Below, in pieces: positions 33,517 through 43,317 of a DNA stretch of 64,000 nt. How positions within the stretch are numbered: position 1 is the first letter of the stretch; each line of letters begins with the position of its first letter. Below the pieces are notes generated by a model. It did not search any database. It worked only from the letters and a program-made list of their open reading frames with translations, and had not been told where the DNA came from. The DNA lies in assembly GCF_015645385.1 (NCBI RefSeq), contig NZ_JADOET010000002.1, forward strand, positions 372,001 through 436,000. The letters run 5' to 3'. This DNA comes from Winogradskyella marina. Lineage in GTDB: Bacteria > Bacteroidota > Bacteroidia > Flavobacteriales > Flavobacteriaceae. The translations under genes were made by a program, and so were the position numbers.

Positions 33517-35070
33517 ATGATTTTAAAACGTCTACTTTCCGCATTACTTATAATATTCACGTTTTTGCTAAATGCGCAAATTGAAGAACAACAGCTCGAT
33601 AAACTTATAGAAGAGACCTTAACTACGTTTGAAGTACCTGGTATTTCTGTTGGTATTTTTAAGGATGGAGACATTGTGTATTCAAAAGGTCATGGTGTGC
33701 GTTCATTAACCAATAGAAAGGATATGAACGATGAAACTTTAGTTGGTGTTGCTTCTAATAGTAAAGGGTTTACCTGTTTTGCATTAGCCATGATGGTAGA
33801 TGCAGGAAAGTTAAATTGGGATGATAAAGTGCGTCAACATATACCAGAGTTTCAATTGCACGATGCATGGGTTACCGAAGAATTTACGGTTAGAGATTTG
33901 GTAATTCATCGCAGTGGTTTGGGTTTAGGTGCTGGAGATTTAATGTTTTTCCCTGAAGGCAGTGATTTTACTGTCAATGATATTATAGCCAATGTGAAAT
34001 ATTTGGAACCTGAAAGCTCCTTTAGAAGTGAGTTTAAGTATAATAACAATATGTATATTATTGCAGGTGAAGTTTTAAAACGTGTAAGCGGATTAACTTG
34101 GGAAGATTTTATTGAAACCAAAATTATGAAGCCTGTTGGAATGACAAGTAGTAAAGCATCTTATAACAGAGTAACTGATAAATCGAATATTATTGATGCT
34201 CATACTATGGCAGACGGTAAGCTTATTCAGATTCCACACGATTGGAGTGAAACTGCAAATCCGGCAGGAGGTATTATGAGTAATGTGCCAGATATGTTAA
34301 GGTGGTCAGAATTTTTAATGAACGATGCCGTAACAAAAGATGGAGAGCGTCTATTGAGTAAAAAACAATTTCATGAGCTTTGGCAATTACAAACACCATT
34401 AAGTGTTTCTTCAAACGATTCTTACGATTCTAATTTTAAAGGTTATGGCTTAGGTTGGTTTGTGGCAGATGTAAAAGGTGGGCATAAGCAAGTGTATCAT
34501 ACAGGAGGCTTGTTAGGAACAGTAACACAATTTACTATGATTCCAGATTTAGATTTAGGTATTGTGGTTTTAACCAATCAAATGAATGGCTCTGCATTTA
34601 ATACCATTACAAATACGATTAAGGATTCTTATTTAGGATATGAAAACCGAAATTGGTTAGAAAAGTATGGCAAACGAAATGCAGATTATATTACATATAA
34701 CGACAGCATAAAAACAGCAGTGTTTTCTAAAGTTGAAAAGGCAAAAACACTTAAATCACTCCCAAAACCAGAGCACATTGTAGGAACTTACACGGACGAT
34801 TGGTTTGGTGATGTAAATATTTCTTACGACACAAAAAAAGGGTACCTCATAAAAAGTAAACGGTCGTCTAGATTGTTTGGTGAGTTATTACCATTAAACG
34901 CTACTACTTTTGTAGCGAAATGGAATGACAGAAGTTATGATGCAGATGTGTATGTGAAATTTACCTTCAATGAAAAAGGCGAAGCCATTTCTGCAACCAT
35001 GGATTATATTGCTCCAATTACCGATTTTAGTTTCGATTTTGGGGATTTAGAACTCAAGAAAACCAACTAG
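33517..35070 (+). CDS. Serine hydrolase of the beta-lactamase / class C PBP family
   Basis: A 517-residue exported protein. Signal peptide MILKRLLSALLIIFTFLLNA is followed by the serine beta-lactamase-like domain (about 22-380). The active-site SxxK is in VASNSKGFTCFA, the YxN motif in KYNNNMYIIAGEVL and the third motif in VYHTGGLLGT. Residues about 415-510 form a C-terminal beta domain of the DUF3471 type (VGTYTDDWFGDVNISYD). Family members are D-amino-acid peptidases, esterases or lactamases, and resistance is not implied. The next gene, brnQ, begins at the base after its stop, so the two are translated together. Confidence 0.9.
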   Translation: MILKRLLSALLIIFTFLLNAQIEEQQLDKLIEETLTTFEVPGISVGIFKDGDIVYSKGHGVRSLTNRKDMNDETLVGVASNSKGFTCFALAMMVDAGKLNWDDKVRQHIPEFQLHDAWVTEEFTVRDLVIHRSGLGLGAGDLMFFPEGSDFTVNDIIANVKYLEPESSFRSEFKYNNNMYIIAGEVLKRVSGLTWEDFIETKIMKPVGMTSSKASYNRVTDKSNIIDAHTMADGKLIQIPHDWSETANPAGGIMSNVPDMLRWSEFLMNDAVTKDGERLLSKKQFHELWQLQTPLSVSSNDSYDSNFKGYGLGWFVADVKGGHKQVYHTGGLLGTVTQFTMIPDLDLGIVVLTNQMNGSAFNTITNTIKDSYLGYENRNWLEKYGKRNADYITYNDSIKTAVFSKVEKAKTLKSLPKPEHIVGTYTDDWFGDVNISYDTKKGYLIKSKRSSRLFGELLPLNATTFVAKWNDRSYDADVYVKFTFNEKGEAISATMDYIAPITDFSFDFGDLELKKTN

Positions 35071-36378
35071 GTGACGATACAACGGAAAGAACTTTTAATC
35101 ACTAGTTTTGGAATGTTTTCCTTGTTTTTTGGAGCAGGAAATTTGTTGATTCCACCATTACTAGGTTATAACGCGGGAGACGATTGGTTTTTGGTAACTA
35201 TCGGTTTTATGATTACGGCAGTGGTCATTCCTATTCTTGGGATTCTTGCACATGCCAGATTACAAGGCACATTATTTGATTTTGGTAAAAAAGTATCACC
35301 AATCTTTAGTTTAGTGTATTGCATCCTTATTTATATTATTGCTATTGCCATTCCGTCACCAAGAACAGCTGCTGCAACCCACGAAATTGCAATATTTCCG
35401 ACCTTTGGAACTTCATCTACACTCACAAGTGCAATTTATTTTTCATTGGTCCTCCTTTTTGTACTTAACCGTTCAAAAATATTGGGTCTCATTGGTAAGT
35501 TTCTAACTCCTTTTATTGTTATAATGCTATTGGCTGTTATAGGAATTGGATTGTTTTCAACGGAATTCAATACAGGGATTTCGCAATTTGAAACTCCATT
35601 TTCAATAGGTGTTTTAGAAGGTTATCAAACCTTTGACGCTATTGGAGCTGTTGTGGTCGGAGCTGTAATCATCGTATCGTTGAATTTTAAAAATATGGCT
35701 GTAGAAATCTACAGTTCTAAGCGGACGCTAATAAGAAAATCTGGTTTTATTGCAGGTTTTAGCTTGTTTGTTATTTATGCAGGATTAATTTCTGTTGGTG
35801 CTTATTACAGCTCTGAAATTAATATTAATGCAGAACTCAGTAACGATATGCAACGCGCTAATTTACTTCGTGATATTAGTATTTCAGCTTTAGGTGATTT
35901 TGGAAACACTGTTTTAAGTATTTTAATTTCATTAGCTTGCTTTACAACAGCCATAGGAATAATAGCAGGTACGGCCGATTATTTTAAAGGATTGCTTAAT
36001 AATTCTCAAACGGTTTATAGTATCACGGCTATTTTGGCGAGTGTCCTAGGTTTTGCTATTGGTCAGCTAGATTTTAATTCAATTATTGTAGTGGCTATTC
36101 CGGTATTATTATTTATTTATCCAATTACGATTATATTAATTTTATTAAATGTATTACCAGAAAAGATTGCAACACCTTTAGTCTTTAGAGCCGTTGTATT
36201 TATCACTATCTTATTTAGTATTCCTGATGTCATAGGGTTTATGAGTCCGTCTGAAACTTTAGGGTTTATAACGCACTATATTCCACTTTCAAGCCAAAGT
36301 TTGGGTTGGGTGTTGCCAGCATTTTTAGTGTTTATTATTTCGGTTGGTGTAGAATTAAAAATGAAGAAGAGCATATGA
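35071..36378 (+). CDS. brnQ: Branched-chain amino acid carrier (BrnQ/LIVCS family)
   Basis: A 435-residue inner-membrane transporter with about 12 hydrophobic spans. Sodium- or proton-coupled uptake of Leu, Ile and Val is the family role. The hallmark LFFGAGNLLIPPLLG is near the N-terminus, and AIAIPSPRTAAATHE and FTTAIGIIAGTADYF occur later. The start is a GTG at 35071, immediately after the TAG of the preceding gene; the next in-frame Met lies inside the first membrane span, so GTG is favoured. Its TGA overlaps the ATG of the methyltransferase gene in an ATGA junction. Confidence 0.9.
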   Translation: MTIQRKELLITSFGMFSLFFGAGNLLIPPLLGYNAGDDWFLVTIGFMITAVVIPILGILAHARLQGTLFDFGKKVSPIFSLVYCILIYIIAIAIPSPRTAAATHEIAIFPTFGTSSTLTSAIYFSLVLLFVLNRSKILGLIGKFLTPFIVIMLLAVIGIGLFSTEFNTGISQFETPFSIGVLEGYQTFDAIGAVVVGAVIIVSLNFKNMAVEIYSSKRTLIRKSGFIAGFSLFVIYAGLISVGAYYSSEININAELSNDMQRANLLRDISISALGDFGNTVLSILISLACFTTAIGIIAGTADYFKGLLNNSQTVYSITAILASVLGFAIGQLDFNSIIVVAIPVLLFIYPITIILILLNVLPEKIATPLVFRAVVFITILFSIPDVIGFMSPSETLGFITHYIPLSSQSLGWVLPAFLVFIISVGVELKMKKSI

Positions 36379-37079
36379 AGTACATGGGAAGTAAGGCGCG
36401 TTTTGCAAAAGCGTTATTGCCAATAATTCTGAAAGATAGAAAAGAGAATCAAACCTATCTTGAACCTTTTGCAGGTGGCATGAATATGATTGATAAGGTT
36501 GATGGTATCCGAATTGCAAACGATCAACACCAAGAACTCATGGCAATGTGGCAAGCTTTAATCTACGATAATTGGGATCCACCACAATCCGTTAGTGAAG
36601 AAGACTACAGACATATAAAATACAACCAAGATGAATATCCAAAACACATGGTCGCTTACGTTGGGTTTAATTCTTTTGGGGGAAAATGGTTTGCGGGTTA
36701 CAGGCGCGATAAGGAAGGTAAGCGGGATTATTGGGGTGAGCATTACCGTAATATCACCAAACAAGTGCCTAATCTTGAAGGGGTAATTTTATCTTGTAAA
36801 TCTTATCTTGAATTGATAATACCTGACGATAGTGTTATTTATTGTGATCCTCCTTATGCATCTACAACGAAGTATCGCGATAGCTTTAATCATGAAAAAT
36901 TCTGGGAGTGGTGCAGGCAGCAAAGTAGAGCTGGTCATCAGGTTTTTGTGAGTGAATATAATGCGCCAGAAGATTTTAAGTGTGTTTGGGAAAAGCCAGC
37001 GAAAACTACTTTTTCATGGCATGCTGAGAATTTAGCGCCTAAGGTCGCTTTAGAGCGGTTGTTTGTTTTTGAAGGTTAA
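36375..37079 (+). CDS. Orphan DNA adenine methyltransferase (D12 class)
   Basis: A 234-residue adenine-N6 methyltransferase of the D12/Dam type. SAM-binding motif I is YLEPFAGGMNMI and the catalytic motif is IYCDPPYAST. The N-terminus MKYMGSKARFAKALLP is typical of the family (the YxGSK motif). I start at 36375, at the ATGA overlap with brnQ, not at the longer frame starting at 36306 inside brnQ. No restriction endonuclease gene is nearby. It uses CGG, CGC and AGG arginine codons (for example around 36700-36735), unlike the neighbours that prefer AGA and CGT, which suggests transfer, possibly from a phage. The target site cannot be told from sequence; phage D12 enzymes often methylate GATC or a related site. 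Confidence 0.88.
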   Translation: MKYMGSKARFAKALLPIILKDRKENQTYLEPFAGGMNMIDKVDGIRIANDQHQELMAMWQALIYDNWDPPQSVSEEDYRHIKYNQDEYPKHMVAYVGFNSFGGKWFAGYRRDKEGKRDYWGEHYRNITKQVPNLEGVILSCKSYLELIIPDDSVIYCDPPYASTTKYRDSFNHEKFWEWCRQQSRAGHQVFVSEYNAPEDFKCVWEKPAKTTFSWHAENLAPKVALERLFVFEG

Positions 37080-37146
37080 AAGGTATAACGGATTTATTGT
37101 TTTTGTAAGTCTCAAAGTCTATTATCAGGGAGTTTCATCGCTATAT

Positions 37147-38070
37147 TTAAATTTCTTTCTTGAAGCGCTTAAAAAGCGTAATGGTCTTTTTTGTATTAAT
37201 AAAATACACTCCGGTAAGTAAAACTGCTGCAGCAATTATGGATTGTAGTGAAAAGGTTTCGTCTAAAAAGTACCACCCTAATAGTAGAGCTACAATTGGG
37301 TTTACATATGTTGAGGTTGCTACTTTTTCTGGAGACACCTTACTTAGTAAATAATTAAAAGCTGTAAAAGCAACAATACTTCCAAAAACGATCAGCATTC
37401 CCATAGAGTAGATGATTTCAGTATTCCAGCTAGAGAAAGGGAGCCGTTCTTCTCCGGTAACAAGACTGCCAATTAATAATATACAGCCTCCAAATAACAT
37501 TTGGTAGCCTGTATTCACAAAAAAGTTGGAGGGTAAGTCGGCTTTTGAAACAAAAAGGCTACAAAAAGCCCAGCTTAGCATGCAAATAAAAAGCATAATC
37601 ATTCCGGTAACCATGCCTTCTTGGTTGATCATTTCGCGTTGACTGACTAATAAGTAAATACCAATACACCCAATGATGACACCTAAAATAGACATCGGTT
37701 GTATTTTTTTGCCTTCAAATATTCGCAATAGAATTAAGACCACTAAAGGTTGCGCTGAAATTTCCAAAGCAGCAAAACCGCTGTCAACAGATCGTAGTGC
37801 CCAGACAACTAAGCCATTTCCCAGTGTTAAAAACAAAAAGCCAGCAATTACTGTGTTTCGTATTTGAATCTTTGTAATTTTTAAAGGTATTTTTAGAAAC
37901 TTGGCAATTGTAAAAATTAAAATACTTGCTGAAATAAACCGAATCGAAGCAGCATATAATGGTGCTAATTGACTCACTAATATTTTATTAAATAAATAGG
38001 TAGAGCCCCAAATGACATAAATTGAAAAAAATGATAGTAGTATATAAAGACGTTCTTTAGTCAATTTCAT
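37147..38070 (-). CDS. EamA/DMT-superfamily permease
   Basis: A 307-residue membrane protein with ten hydrophobic helices in two EamA repeats. Diagnostic bits are FFSIYVIWGSTYLFNKIL in helix 1, PLYAASIRFISASILI, FLFLTLGNGLVVWALRSV and, in the second repeat, TYVNPIVALLLGWYFLDET. It is probably an amino-acid or metabolite exporter; the substrate is unknown. I start at 38070 (MKLTKERLYILLSFF); the frame extends to 38112 without adding a sensible segment. The 3' side is convergent with the methyltransferase gene (67 bp) with no clear terminator. Confidence 0.9.
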   Translation of the reverse strand: MKLTKERLYILLSFFSIYVIWGSTYLFNKILVSQLAPLYAASIRFISASILIFTIAKFLKIPLKITKIQIRNTVIAGFLFLTLGNGLVVWALRSVDSGFAALEISAQPLVVLILLRIFEGKKIQPMSILGVIIGCIGIYLLVSQREMINQEGMVTGMIMLFICMLSWAFCSLFVSKADLPSNFFVNTGYQMLFGGCILLIGSLVTGEERLPFSSWNTEIIYSMGMLIVFGSIVAFTAFNYLLSKVSPEKVATSTYVNPIVALLLGWYFLDETFSLQSIIAAAVLLTGVYFINTKKTITLFKRFKKEI

Positions 38071-38098
38071 ACCGTTTAGTTTAGGTATCAATATTAAA

Positions 38099-38138
38099 TA
38101 AAAAACTTGCAAGCTACATGATGAGCTTACAAGTTTTT
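38099..38138 (-). terminator. Intrinsic terminator after the Xaa-Pro aminopeptidase gene
   Basis: AAAAACTTG-c-AAGCT (38101-38115) pairs with AGCTT-a-CAAGTTTTT (38124-38138), a 14-bp stem with one mismatch. On the minus strand it runs into a T-rich tail, so it ends the aminopeptidase transcript before the EamA gene. Confidence 0.85.
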
Positions 38139-38159
38139 AATATTTTATGATAATTATAT

Positions 38160-39452
38160 TTACGAGTTCATAATATCCTCAATCTCTTCGACCTCAATAG
38201 GAATATTACGCATTAAATTAAAAGGTTCTCCTGTTTCTTGAATGACCACATCATCCTCTAAACGAATACCAAAACCTTCATCTGGAAGGTAGATTCCTGG
38301 TTCAACGGTAAAGACGTTATTAGCTTGCATTGGTTCGGTTAAAATTCCGTAATCATGCGTGTCTAATCCAATATGGTGTGATGTGCCATGCATAAAGTAT
38401 TTTTTGTATGCTGGCCAATCTGGATTTTCGTTTTGAACATCAGCTTTATCTAACAAGCCAAGACCTAAGAGTTCTGACGTCATTAATTTTCCAACTTCTA
38501 CATGGTAATCTGCCCAAATGGTTCCAGGAACTAATAGTTTTGTAGCTTCATTTTTTACACGATTCACGGCATTATAAACGGCTTTTTGTCTGTCGTTAAA
38601 TTTTCCTGAAACCGGAATTGTACGTGTCATATCGCTAGAATAATTAGCGTATTCTGCACCAGCATCAATGAGAATTAAATCGCCTGCTTTACATTGTTGA
38701 TTGTTTTCGATGTAATGTAGAACGTTAGCGTTGTTTCCAGAGCCAATAATAGGTGTGTAAGAAAATCCTTTTGAGCGATTATTAAGGAATTCATGCATAA
38801 ATTCTGCTTCCAGATTATATTCCCAAACGCCAGGTTTTGTGAATTTCAAAACACGTCTAAATCCTTTTTCTGTAATGTTACAAGCTTGTTGCATAATGTC
38901 TATTTCCAAAGGATCTTTTACAGAACGTAAACGTTGTAAAATAGGGTTGCTTTTTTCAACTTTATGGGCTGGAAATTGTGCTTTTATTTTTTTGTTAAAA
39001 CGCGCTTCACGTGTTTCGGTGGCAACATTGGCACGGTAATGCTCATTAGTATTGATGTAGATGGTGTCTGCTTGAGACATGATTTCTTTCATTATTTTAT
39101 CGAAATCTTGCAACCAGTACACGGTTTTTACACCAGAAGTTTCTAAAGCTTTTTCTTTGGTAAGTTTTTCACCTTCCCAAACGGCAATATGTTCGTTTGT
39201 TTCTGTTAAGAATAAAATTTCACGGTGTCTTGGGTTTGGACAGTCTGGAAAAAGTACTAAAATACTTTCTTCTTGATCCACGCCACTTAAGTAAAATATA
39301 TTCCTGTCTTGTTGAAAAGGTATTGTGCTATCTGCGCCAATTGGGTAAATATCATTAGAGTTAAAAACAGCTAAACTGCTAGGCTTCATCTGAGCCATAA
39401 AGTTTTTTCGGTTTTTTATAAAAAGTTGGTTGTCTATTAAATCGTATTTCAT
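38160..39452 (-). CDS. Xaa-Pro aminopeptidase (M24B, aminopeptidase P)
   Basis: A 430-residue metallopeptidase that removes N-terminal residues ahead of proline. The N-terminal creatinase-like domain (about 1-155) is followed by the pita-bread M24 domain. Metal ligands are seen in LILIDAGAEYANYSSDMTR (two Asp), FMHGTSHHIGLDTHDYG (His), FTVEPGIYL (Glu) and IRLEDDVVI (Glu). No signal peptide is present, so it is cytoplasmic. It is divergent from sdhC, with two opposing promoters in the 311-bp gap. Confidence 0.95.
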   Translation of the reverse strand: MKYDLIDNQLFIKNRKNFMAQMKPSSLAVFNSNDIYPIGADSTIPFQQDRNIFYLSGVDQEESILVLFPDCPNPRHREILFLTETNEHIAVWEGEKLTKEKALETSGVKTVYWLQDFDKIMKEIMSQADTIYINTNEHYRANVATETREARFNKKIKAQFPAHKVEKSNPILQRLRSVKDPLEIDIMQQACNITEKGFRRVLKFTKPGVWEYNLEAEFMHEFLNNRSKGFSYTPIIGSGNNANVLHYIENNQQCKAGDLILIDAGAEYANYSSDMTRTIPVSGKFNDRQKAVYNAVNRVKNEATKLLVPGTIWADYHVEVGKLMTSELLGLGLLDKADVQNENPDWPAYKKYFMHGTSHHIGLDTHDYGILTEPMQANNVFTVEPGIYLPDEGFGIRLEDDVVIQETGEPFNLMRNIPIEVEEIEDIMNS

Positions 39453-39540
39453 TCTGAGAAAATTTATGTTATATCACACTAAACACAGTCTAAAATAAAC
39501 TGTTTAAGAATTGTGAAATTTTGAAAAAATTAATGGGAAT

Positions 39541-39570
39541 CAAAAGTAAGGAAACAAAGTTGTAAGCAAA
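39541..39570 (-). promoter_or_regulatory. Promoter of the Xaa-Pro aminopeptidase gene
   Basis: TTTG (39570-39567), an 18-nt spacer and TACTTTTG (39548-39541) on the minus strand match the consensus. It predicts a leader of about 80 nt. The 39453-39763 gap holds this and the sdh promoter; no gene is seen there. Confidence 0.6.
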
Positions 39571-39706
39571 AGTTCAAAGCCATAATCTAATAAATTTTAA
39601 GAGATTTTTGTGAAGTTTGTTTTTAATGTGAGAGCTTTAAAGCCCTCAAAACAAACAATGTTCTAATTAAATTCATTCTAAATAAATTAATTATCACGCA
39701 GCGTAG

Positions 39707-39737
39707 TTGGGAAAAAGTTAATTGCGCAGTATCTTTG
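39707..39737 (+). promoter_or_regulatory. Promoter of sdhCAB
   Basis: TTG (39707-39709), a 20-nt spacer and TATCTTTG (39730-39737). This is one of the best full matches in the window. The leader to the sdhC ATG would be about 22 nt. Confidence 0.75.
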
Positions 39738-39763
39738 TTAGACTAAAATAAATTAGAACTACA

Positions 39764-40435
39764 ATGAGCGGAATTCTAAATTCTACGATTGGAAGAAAAT
39801 TTGCCATGGCACTTTCGGCTTTCTTCCTAATGATTTTCTTATTACAACATTTTGCAATTAACCTATTATCTGTATTTAGCGCAGATACTTTTAACGATGT
39901 TTCTCACTTTATGGGAACATTTTGGGTTATTCAGTATGTGATGCAACCCGTATTAATTTTTGGTGTTATTTTCCATTTTATAATGGGCTTTGTATTAGAA
40001 ATTAAAAACAACAAAGCAAGAAATATCTCTTATGCTAAAAATAATGGTTCAGCAAATTCTACATGGATGAGCAGAAACATGATTTGGAGTGGAGCAGCTA
40101 TTTTAGCTTTTATCGTTTTACACTTTATTGATTTTTGGATTCCAGAAATTAACACCAAGTATATTGTTGGTGACATGTCTGGCTTACATAATGGTGAGTA
40201 CAGATATTTTCATGAACTCGTTGAGAAATTTCAAAATCCACTTCGAGTTGCAGCTTATGTAATTGCTTTTGTTTTCTTAGCATTGCACTTATTACATGGG
40301 TTTAGCTCAGCTTTTCAATCAGTTGGGGCAAATAATAAATACACAAAAGGATTAAAAGGATTTGGAAAAGCTTACGCAATTATAATCCCATTAGGATTTA
40401 TATTTATTGCATTATTTCATCACTTTAATCACTAA
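39764..40435 (+). CDS. sdhC: Succinate dehydrogenase cytochrome b subunit (type B)
   Basis: A 223-residue membrane anchor of complex II. Five hydrophobic helices are visible, as in the single-subunit type B anchors (Wolinella, Bacillus) that carry two b hemes. Likely heme-ligand His are in LLQHFAINLL, FGVIFHFIMG, FIVLHFIDFW and LALHLLHGFSS. The conserved Bacteroidota motif is HGFSSAFQSVGANN. First gene of the sdhCAB operon, with 15 bp to sdhA. Confidence 0.95.
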   Translation: MSGILNSTIGRKFAMALSAFFLMIFLLQHFAINLLSVFSADTFNDVSHFMGTFWVIQYVMQPVLIFGVIFHFIMGFVLEIKNNKARNISYAKNNGSANSTWMSRNMIWSGAAILAFIVLHFIDFWIPEINTKYIVGDMSGLHNGEYRYFHELVEKFQNPLRVAAYVIAFVFLALHLLHGFSSAFQSVGANNKYTKGLKGFGKAYAIIIPLGFIFIALFHHFNH

Positions 40436-40450
40436 AAAACATATCTAAAT

Positions 40451-42463
40451 ATGGCTTTAGATTCAAAAGTACCAAAGGGTTCAATTAAAGATAAGTGGAC
40501 CGATTATAAGAACAATATTAACCTAGTAAACCCGGCTAACAAACGTCATATCGATGTTATTGTTGTTGGTACAGGACTTGCAGGTGGTTCGGCTGCCGCA
40601 ACTTTAGCGGAGTTAGGCTATAATGTAAAAGCCTTTGCTTATCAAGATTCTCCTCGTAGAGCACACTCTATTGCAGCGCAAGGAGGTATTAACGCCGCAA
40701 AAAATTATCAAGGTGATGGTGATTCTACTTACCGCTTATTTTACGATACTGTAAAAGGTGGTGATTACCGTTCGCGTGAAGCTAATGTTTACCGTTTGGC
40801 TGAGGTGTCTGCTAATATTATTGATCAATGTGTGGCACAAGGTGTTCCTTTTGCTCGTGATTATGGTGGATTATTAGACAACCGTTCGTTTGGTGGTGTT
40901 TTAGTTTCTAGAACATTTTATGCAAAAGGACAAACCGGACAACAGTTATTATTAGGAGCTTATTCAGCAATGAATAGACAAATTGCTCGTGGTAAAATAG
41001 AAATGTTTAACCGTCACGAAATGTTAGACGTTGTTGTTGTAGACGGAAAAGCAAGAGGTATAATTGCACGTAATTTAATTACAGGTGAAATAGAAAGACA
41101 TTCAGCACACGCTGTTGTTGTAGGCTCAGGTGGATACGGAAATGTATATTTCTTATCAACAAACGCTATGGGTTCTAACGCAACTGCAGCTTGGAAAATA
41201 CATAAAAAAGGCGCGTATTTTGCGAATCCTTGTTATACACAAATTCACCCAACATGTATTCCACGTTCTGGGGATTACCAATCGAAATTGACGTTGATGT
41301 CAGAATCATTGCGTAATGATGGTCGTATTTGGGTACCTAAAAACATGGAAGATGTTATGGCAATTAGAGAAGGTCGTAAAAAACCAACTGATTTGTCAGA
41401 AGATGAACGTGATTATTACTTAGAAAGACGTTATCCTGCATTTGGTAACTTAGTACCTCGTGATGTGGCATCGCGTGCTGCCAAAGAACGTTGTGATGCT
41501 GGTTATGGTGTTAATGCTACTGGTGAAGCTGTATATTTAGATTTCGCTTCTGCTTTTGAACGTTATGGGAAAGAGCAAGCTAAGATTCATAACATACAAA
41601 ATCCTAGTCCAGCGAAAATAAAAGAACTAGGTCAGGCTATTGTAGAAGCTAAGTATGGTAACTTATTTCAGATGTATGAGAAAATTGTAGATCAAAATCC
41701 ATATGAAACGCCAATGATGATTTATCCAGCGGTTCACTACACCATGGGTGGAGTTTGGGTTGATTATAATTTAATGACCACAATTCCTGGATGTTACTGT
41801 ATTGGTGAAGCAAATTTCTCTGATCATGGTGCTAATAGACTTGGAGCTTCGGCATTAATGCAAGGTTTAGCTGATGGTTATTTTGTACTACCTTATACTA
41901 TAGGTGATTATTTGTCATCTGATATTCGAACCGGAGCAATTTCAACGGATTCTAAAGAATTTGAGGAAGCAGAAAAAGAAGTTACCGAAAGAATTAATTT
42001 CTTCGTGAATAATAAAGGCACAAAATCTGTAGATTATTTCCATAAAAAGTTAGGAAAAGTAATGTGGGACAAAGCAGGAATGTCTCGAAACGCTAAAGGC
42101 TTAACTGAAGCAATGGCGGAAATAAAAGCCATAAGAGAAGAGTTTTGGAAAGAAGTTTCAGTACCTGGAACTGCAGATGAAATGAATCCTGAACTTGAAA
42201 AAGCGGGTCGTGTTGCTGATTTCTTAGAGTTAGGTGAATTGTTTGCTAAGGATGCTTTAATGAGAGCTGAATCTTGTGGTGGACACTTTAGAGAAGAATC
42301 AGCTGAATTAGATGGTCCTCAAAAAGGTGAAGCCAAACGTAACGATAAAGATTTCGCATTTGTAGCAGCTTGGGAATATAAAGGAGAACCAGCTGATGCG
42401 GTTTTACATAAAGAAGAATTAGAATTTAAAGATATTGAACTGAAACAACGTTCATACAAATAA
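40451..42463 (+). CDS. sdhA: Succinate dehydrogenase flavoprotein subunit
   Basis: A 670-residue FAD subunit of complex II that oxidises succinate in the TCA cycle. The dinucleotide-binding motif is [17 protein letters not shown]. The FAD-linked His lies in [17 protein letters not shown]. Active-site regions include [28 protein letters not shown] and [12 protein letters not shown], then [19 protein letters not shown]. The length is greater than the E. coli enzyme and typical for the type B (Bacteroidota) enzyme. Confidence 0.97.
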   Translation: MALDSKVPKGSIKDKWTDYKNNINLVNPANKRHIDVIVVGTGLAGGSAAATLAELGYNVKAFAYQDSPRRAHSIAAQGGINAAKNYQGDGDSTYRLFYDTVKGGDYRSREANVYRLAEVSANIIDQCVAQGVPFARDYGGLLDNRSFGGVLVSRTFYAKGQTGQQLLLGAYSAMNRQIARGKIEMFNRHEMLDVVVVDGKARGIIARNLITGEIERHSAHAVVVGSGGYGNVYFLSTNAMGSNATAAWKIHKKGAYFANPCYTQIHPTCIPRSGDYQSKLTLMSESLRNDGRIWVPKNMEDVMAIREGRKKPTDLSEDERDYYLERRYPAFGNLVPRDVASRAAKERCDAGYGVNATGEAVYLDFASAFERYGKEQAKIHNIQNPSPAKIKELGQAIVEAKYGNLFQMYEKIVDQNPYETPMMIYPAVHYTMGGVWVDYNLMTTIPGCYCIGEANFSDHGANRLGASALMQGLADGYFVLPYTIGDYLSSDIRTGAISTDSKEFEEAEKEVTERINFFVNNKGTKSVDYFHKKLGKVMWDKAGMSRNAKGLTEAMAEIKAIREEFWKEVSVPGTADEMNPELEKAGRVADFLELGELFAKDALMRAESCGGHFREESAELDGPQKGEAKRNDKDFAFVAAWEYKGEPADAVLHKEELEFKDIELKQRSYK

Positions 42464-42473
42464 GAAAGACAAT

Positions 42474-43220
42474 ATGAATTTAACACTTAAAATTTGGAGA
42501 CAAAAAGACTCAAAAGCTAAGGGGCAAATGGTCGATTACAAAGTTACTGATATTTCAGAGCATATGTCTTTCTTAGAAATGATGGATGTTTTGAATGAAC
42601 AATTAGTGAACTCTGGTGAAGAACCTGTAGCTTTTGATCACGATTGTCGTGAAGGTATTTGCGGCATGTGTTCAATGCACATTAACGGTGAAGCTCACGG
42701 ACCAGATAGAGGCATTACAACATGTCAATTGCACATGCGTATGTTTAAAGATGGTGATACCATTACTATTGAACCATGGAGAGCAACAGCGTTTCCAGTA
42801 ATCAAGGATTTGGTTGTAGATAGAACCGCTTTTGAGCGTATTCAGCAAGCAGGTGGTTATATTTCTGTAAACACTTCTGGTAATACGCAAGATGCTAACT
42901 CAATTCCTATTTCTAAACATGCAGCAGACGAAGCTATGGATGCGGCAACTTGTATTGGTTGTGGTGCTTGTGTAGCAAGTTGTAAAAACTCATCCGCTAT
43001 GTTATTTGTTGGTGCTAAAGTGTCTCAATATGCTTTATTACCTCAAGGACAAGTTGAAGCCGCAGACCGAGTAAGAAACATGGTAGAGCAAATGGATAAA
43101 GAAGGGTTCGGTAACTGTACAAATACAGGAGCTTGTGAAGTAGAATGTCCTAAAGGTATTTCGTTAGAAAATATTGCACGTATGAATCGTGAGTATTTAG
43201 CAGCAACTTTCAAAGGCTAG
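42474..43220 (+). CDS. sdhB: Succinate dehydrogenase iron-sulfur subunit
   Basis: A 248-residue subunit with three clusters. The [2Fe-2S] cysteines are in [15 protein letters not shown] with a fourth in TTCQLHMRM. The [4Fe-4S] and third-cluster motifs are [13 protein letters not shown] and [15 protein letters not shown]. It starts 10 bp after sdhA and ends the operon before a terminator at 43271. Electrons pass from SdhA through this subunit to menaquinone at SdhC. Confidence 0.97.
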   Translation: MNLTLKIWRQKDSKAKGQMVDYKVTDISEHMSFLEMMDVLNEQLVNSGEEPVAFDHDCREGICGMCSMHINGEAHGPDRGITTCQLHMRMFKDGDTITIEPWRATAFPVIKDLVVDRTAFERIQQAGGYISVNTSGNTQDANSIPISKHAADEAMDAATCIGCGACVASCKNSSAMLFVGAKVSQYALLPQGQVEAADRVRNMVEQMDKEGFGNCTNTGACEVECPKGISLENIARMNREYLAATFKG

Positions 43221-43270
43221 TGTCATATTTAGCATAGATGATGTGCAAATGAACAACCCAATATTATAGT

Positions 43271-43306
43271 AAAATCCCAAGGTAAAATCTTATCTTGGGA
43301 TTTTTT
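43271..43306 (+). terminator. Intrinsic terminator of sdhCAB
   Basis: AAAATCCCAAG (43271-43281) pairs with CTTGGGATTTT (43294-43304), an 11-bp perfect stem with a 12-nt loop and T-run. It ends only 12 bp before the next ATG (43318), so the MutS-like gene must start its own transcript in or near this hairpin. Confidence 0.88.
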
Positions 43307-43317
43307 AATTTAGCACC

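Noticed and set aside
33517..35070. Beta-lactamase (antibiotic resistance) label
   Set aside because: SxxK, YxN and HTG motifs only show the serine-hydrolase superfamily; the DUF3471-type tail and context do not point to antibiotic hydrolysis.
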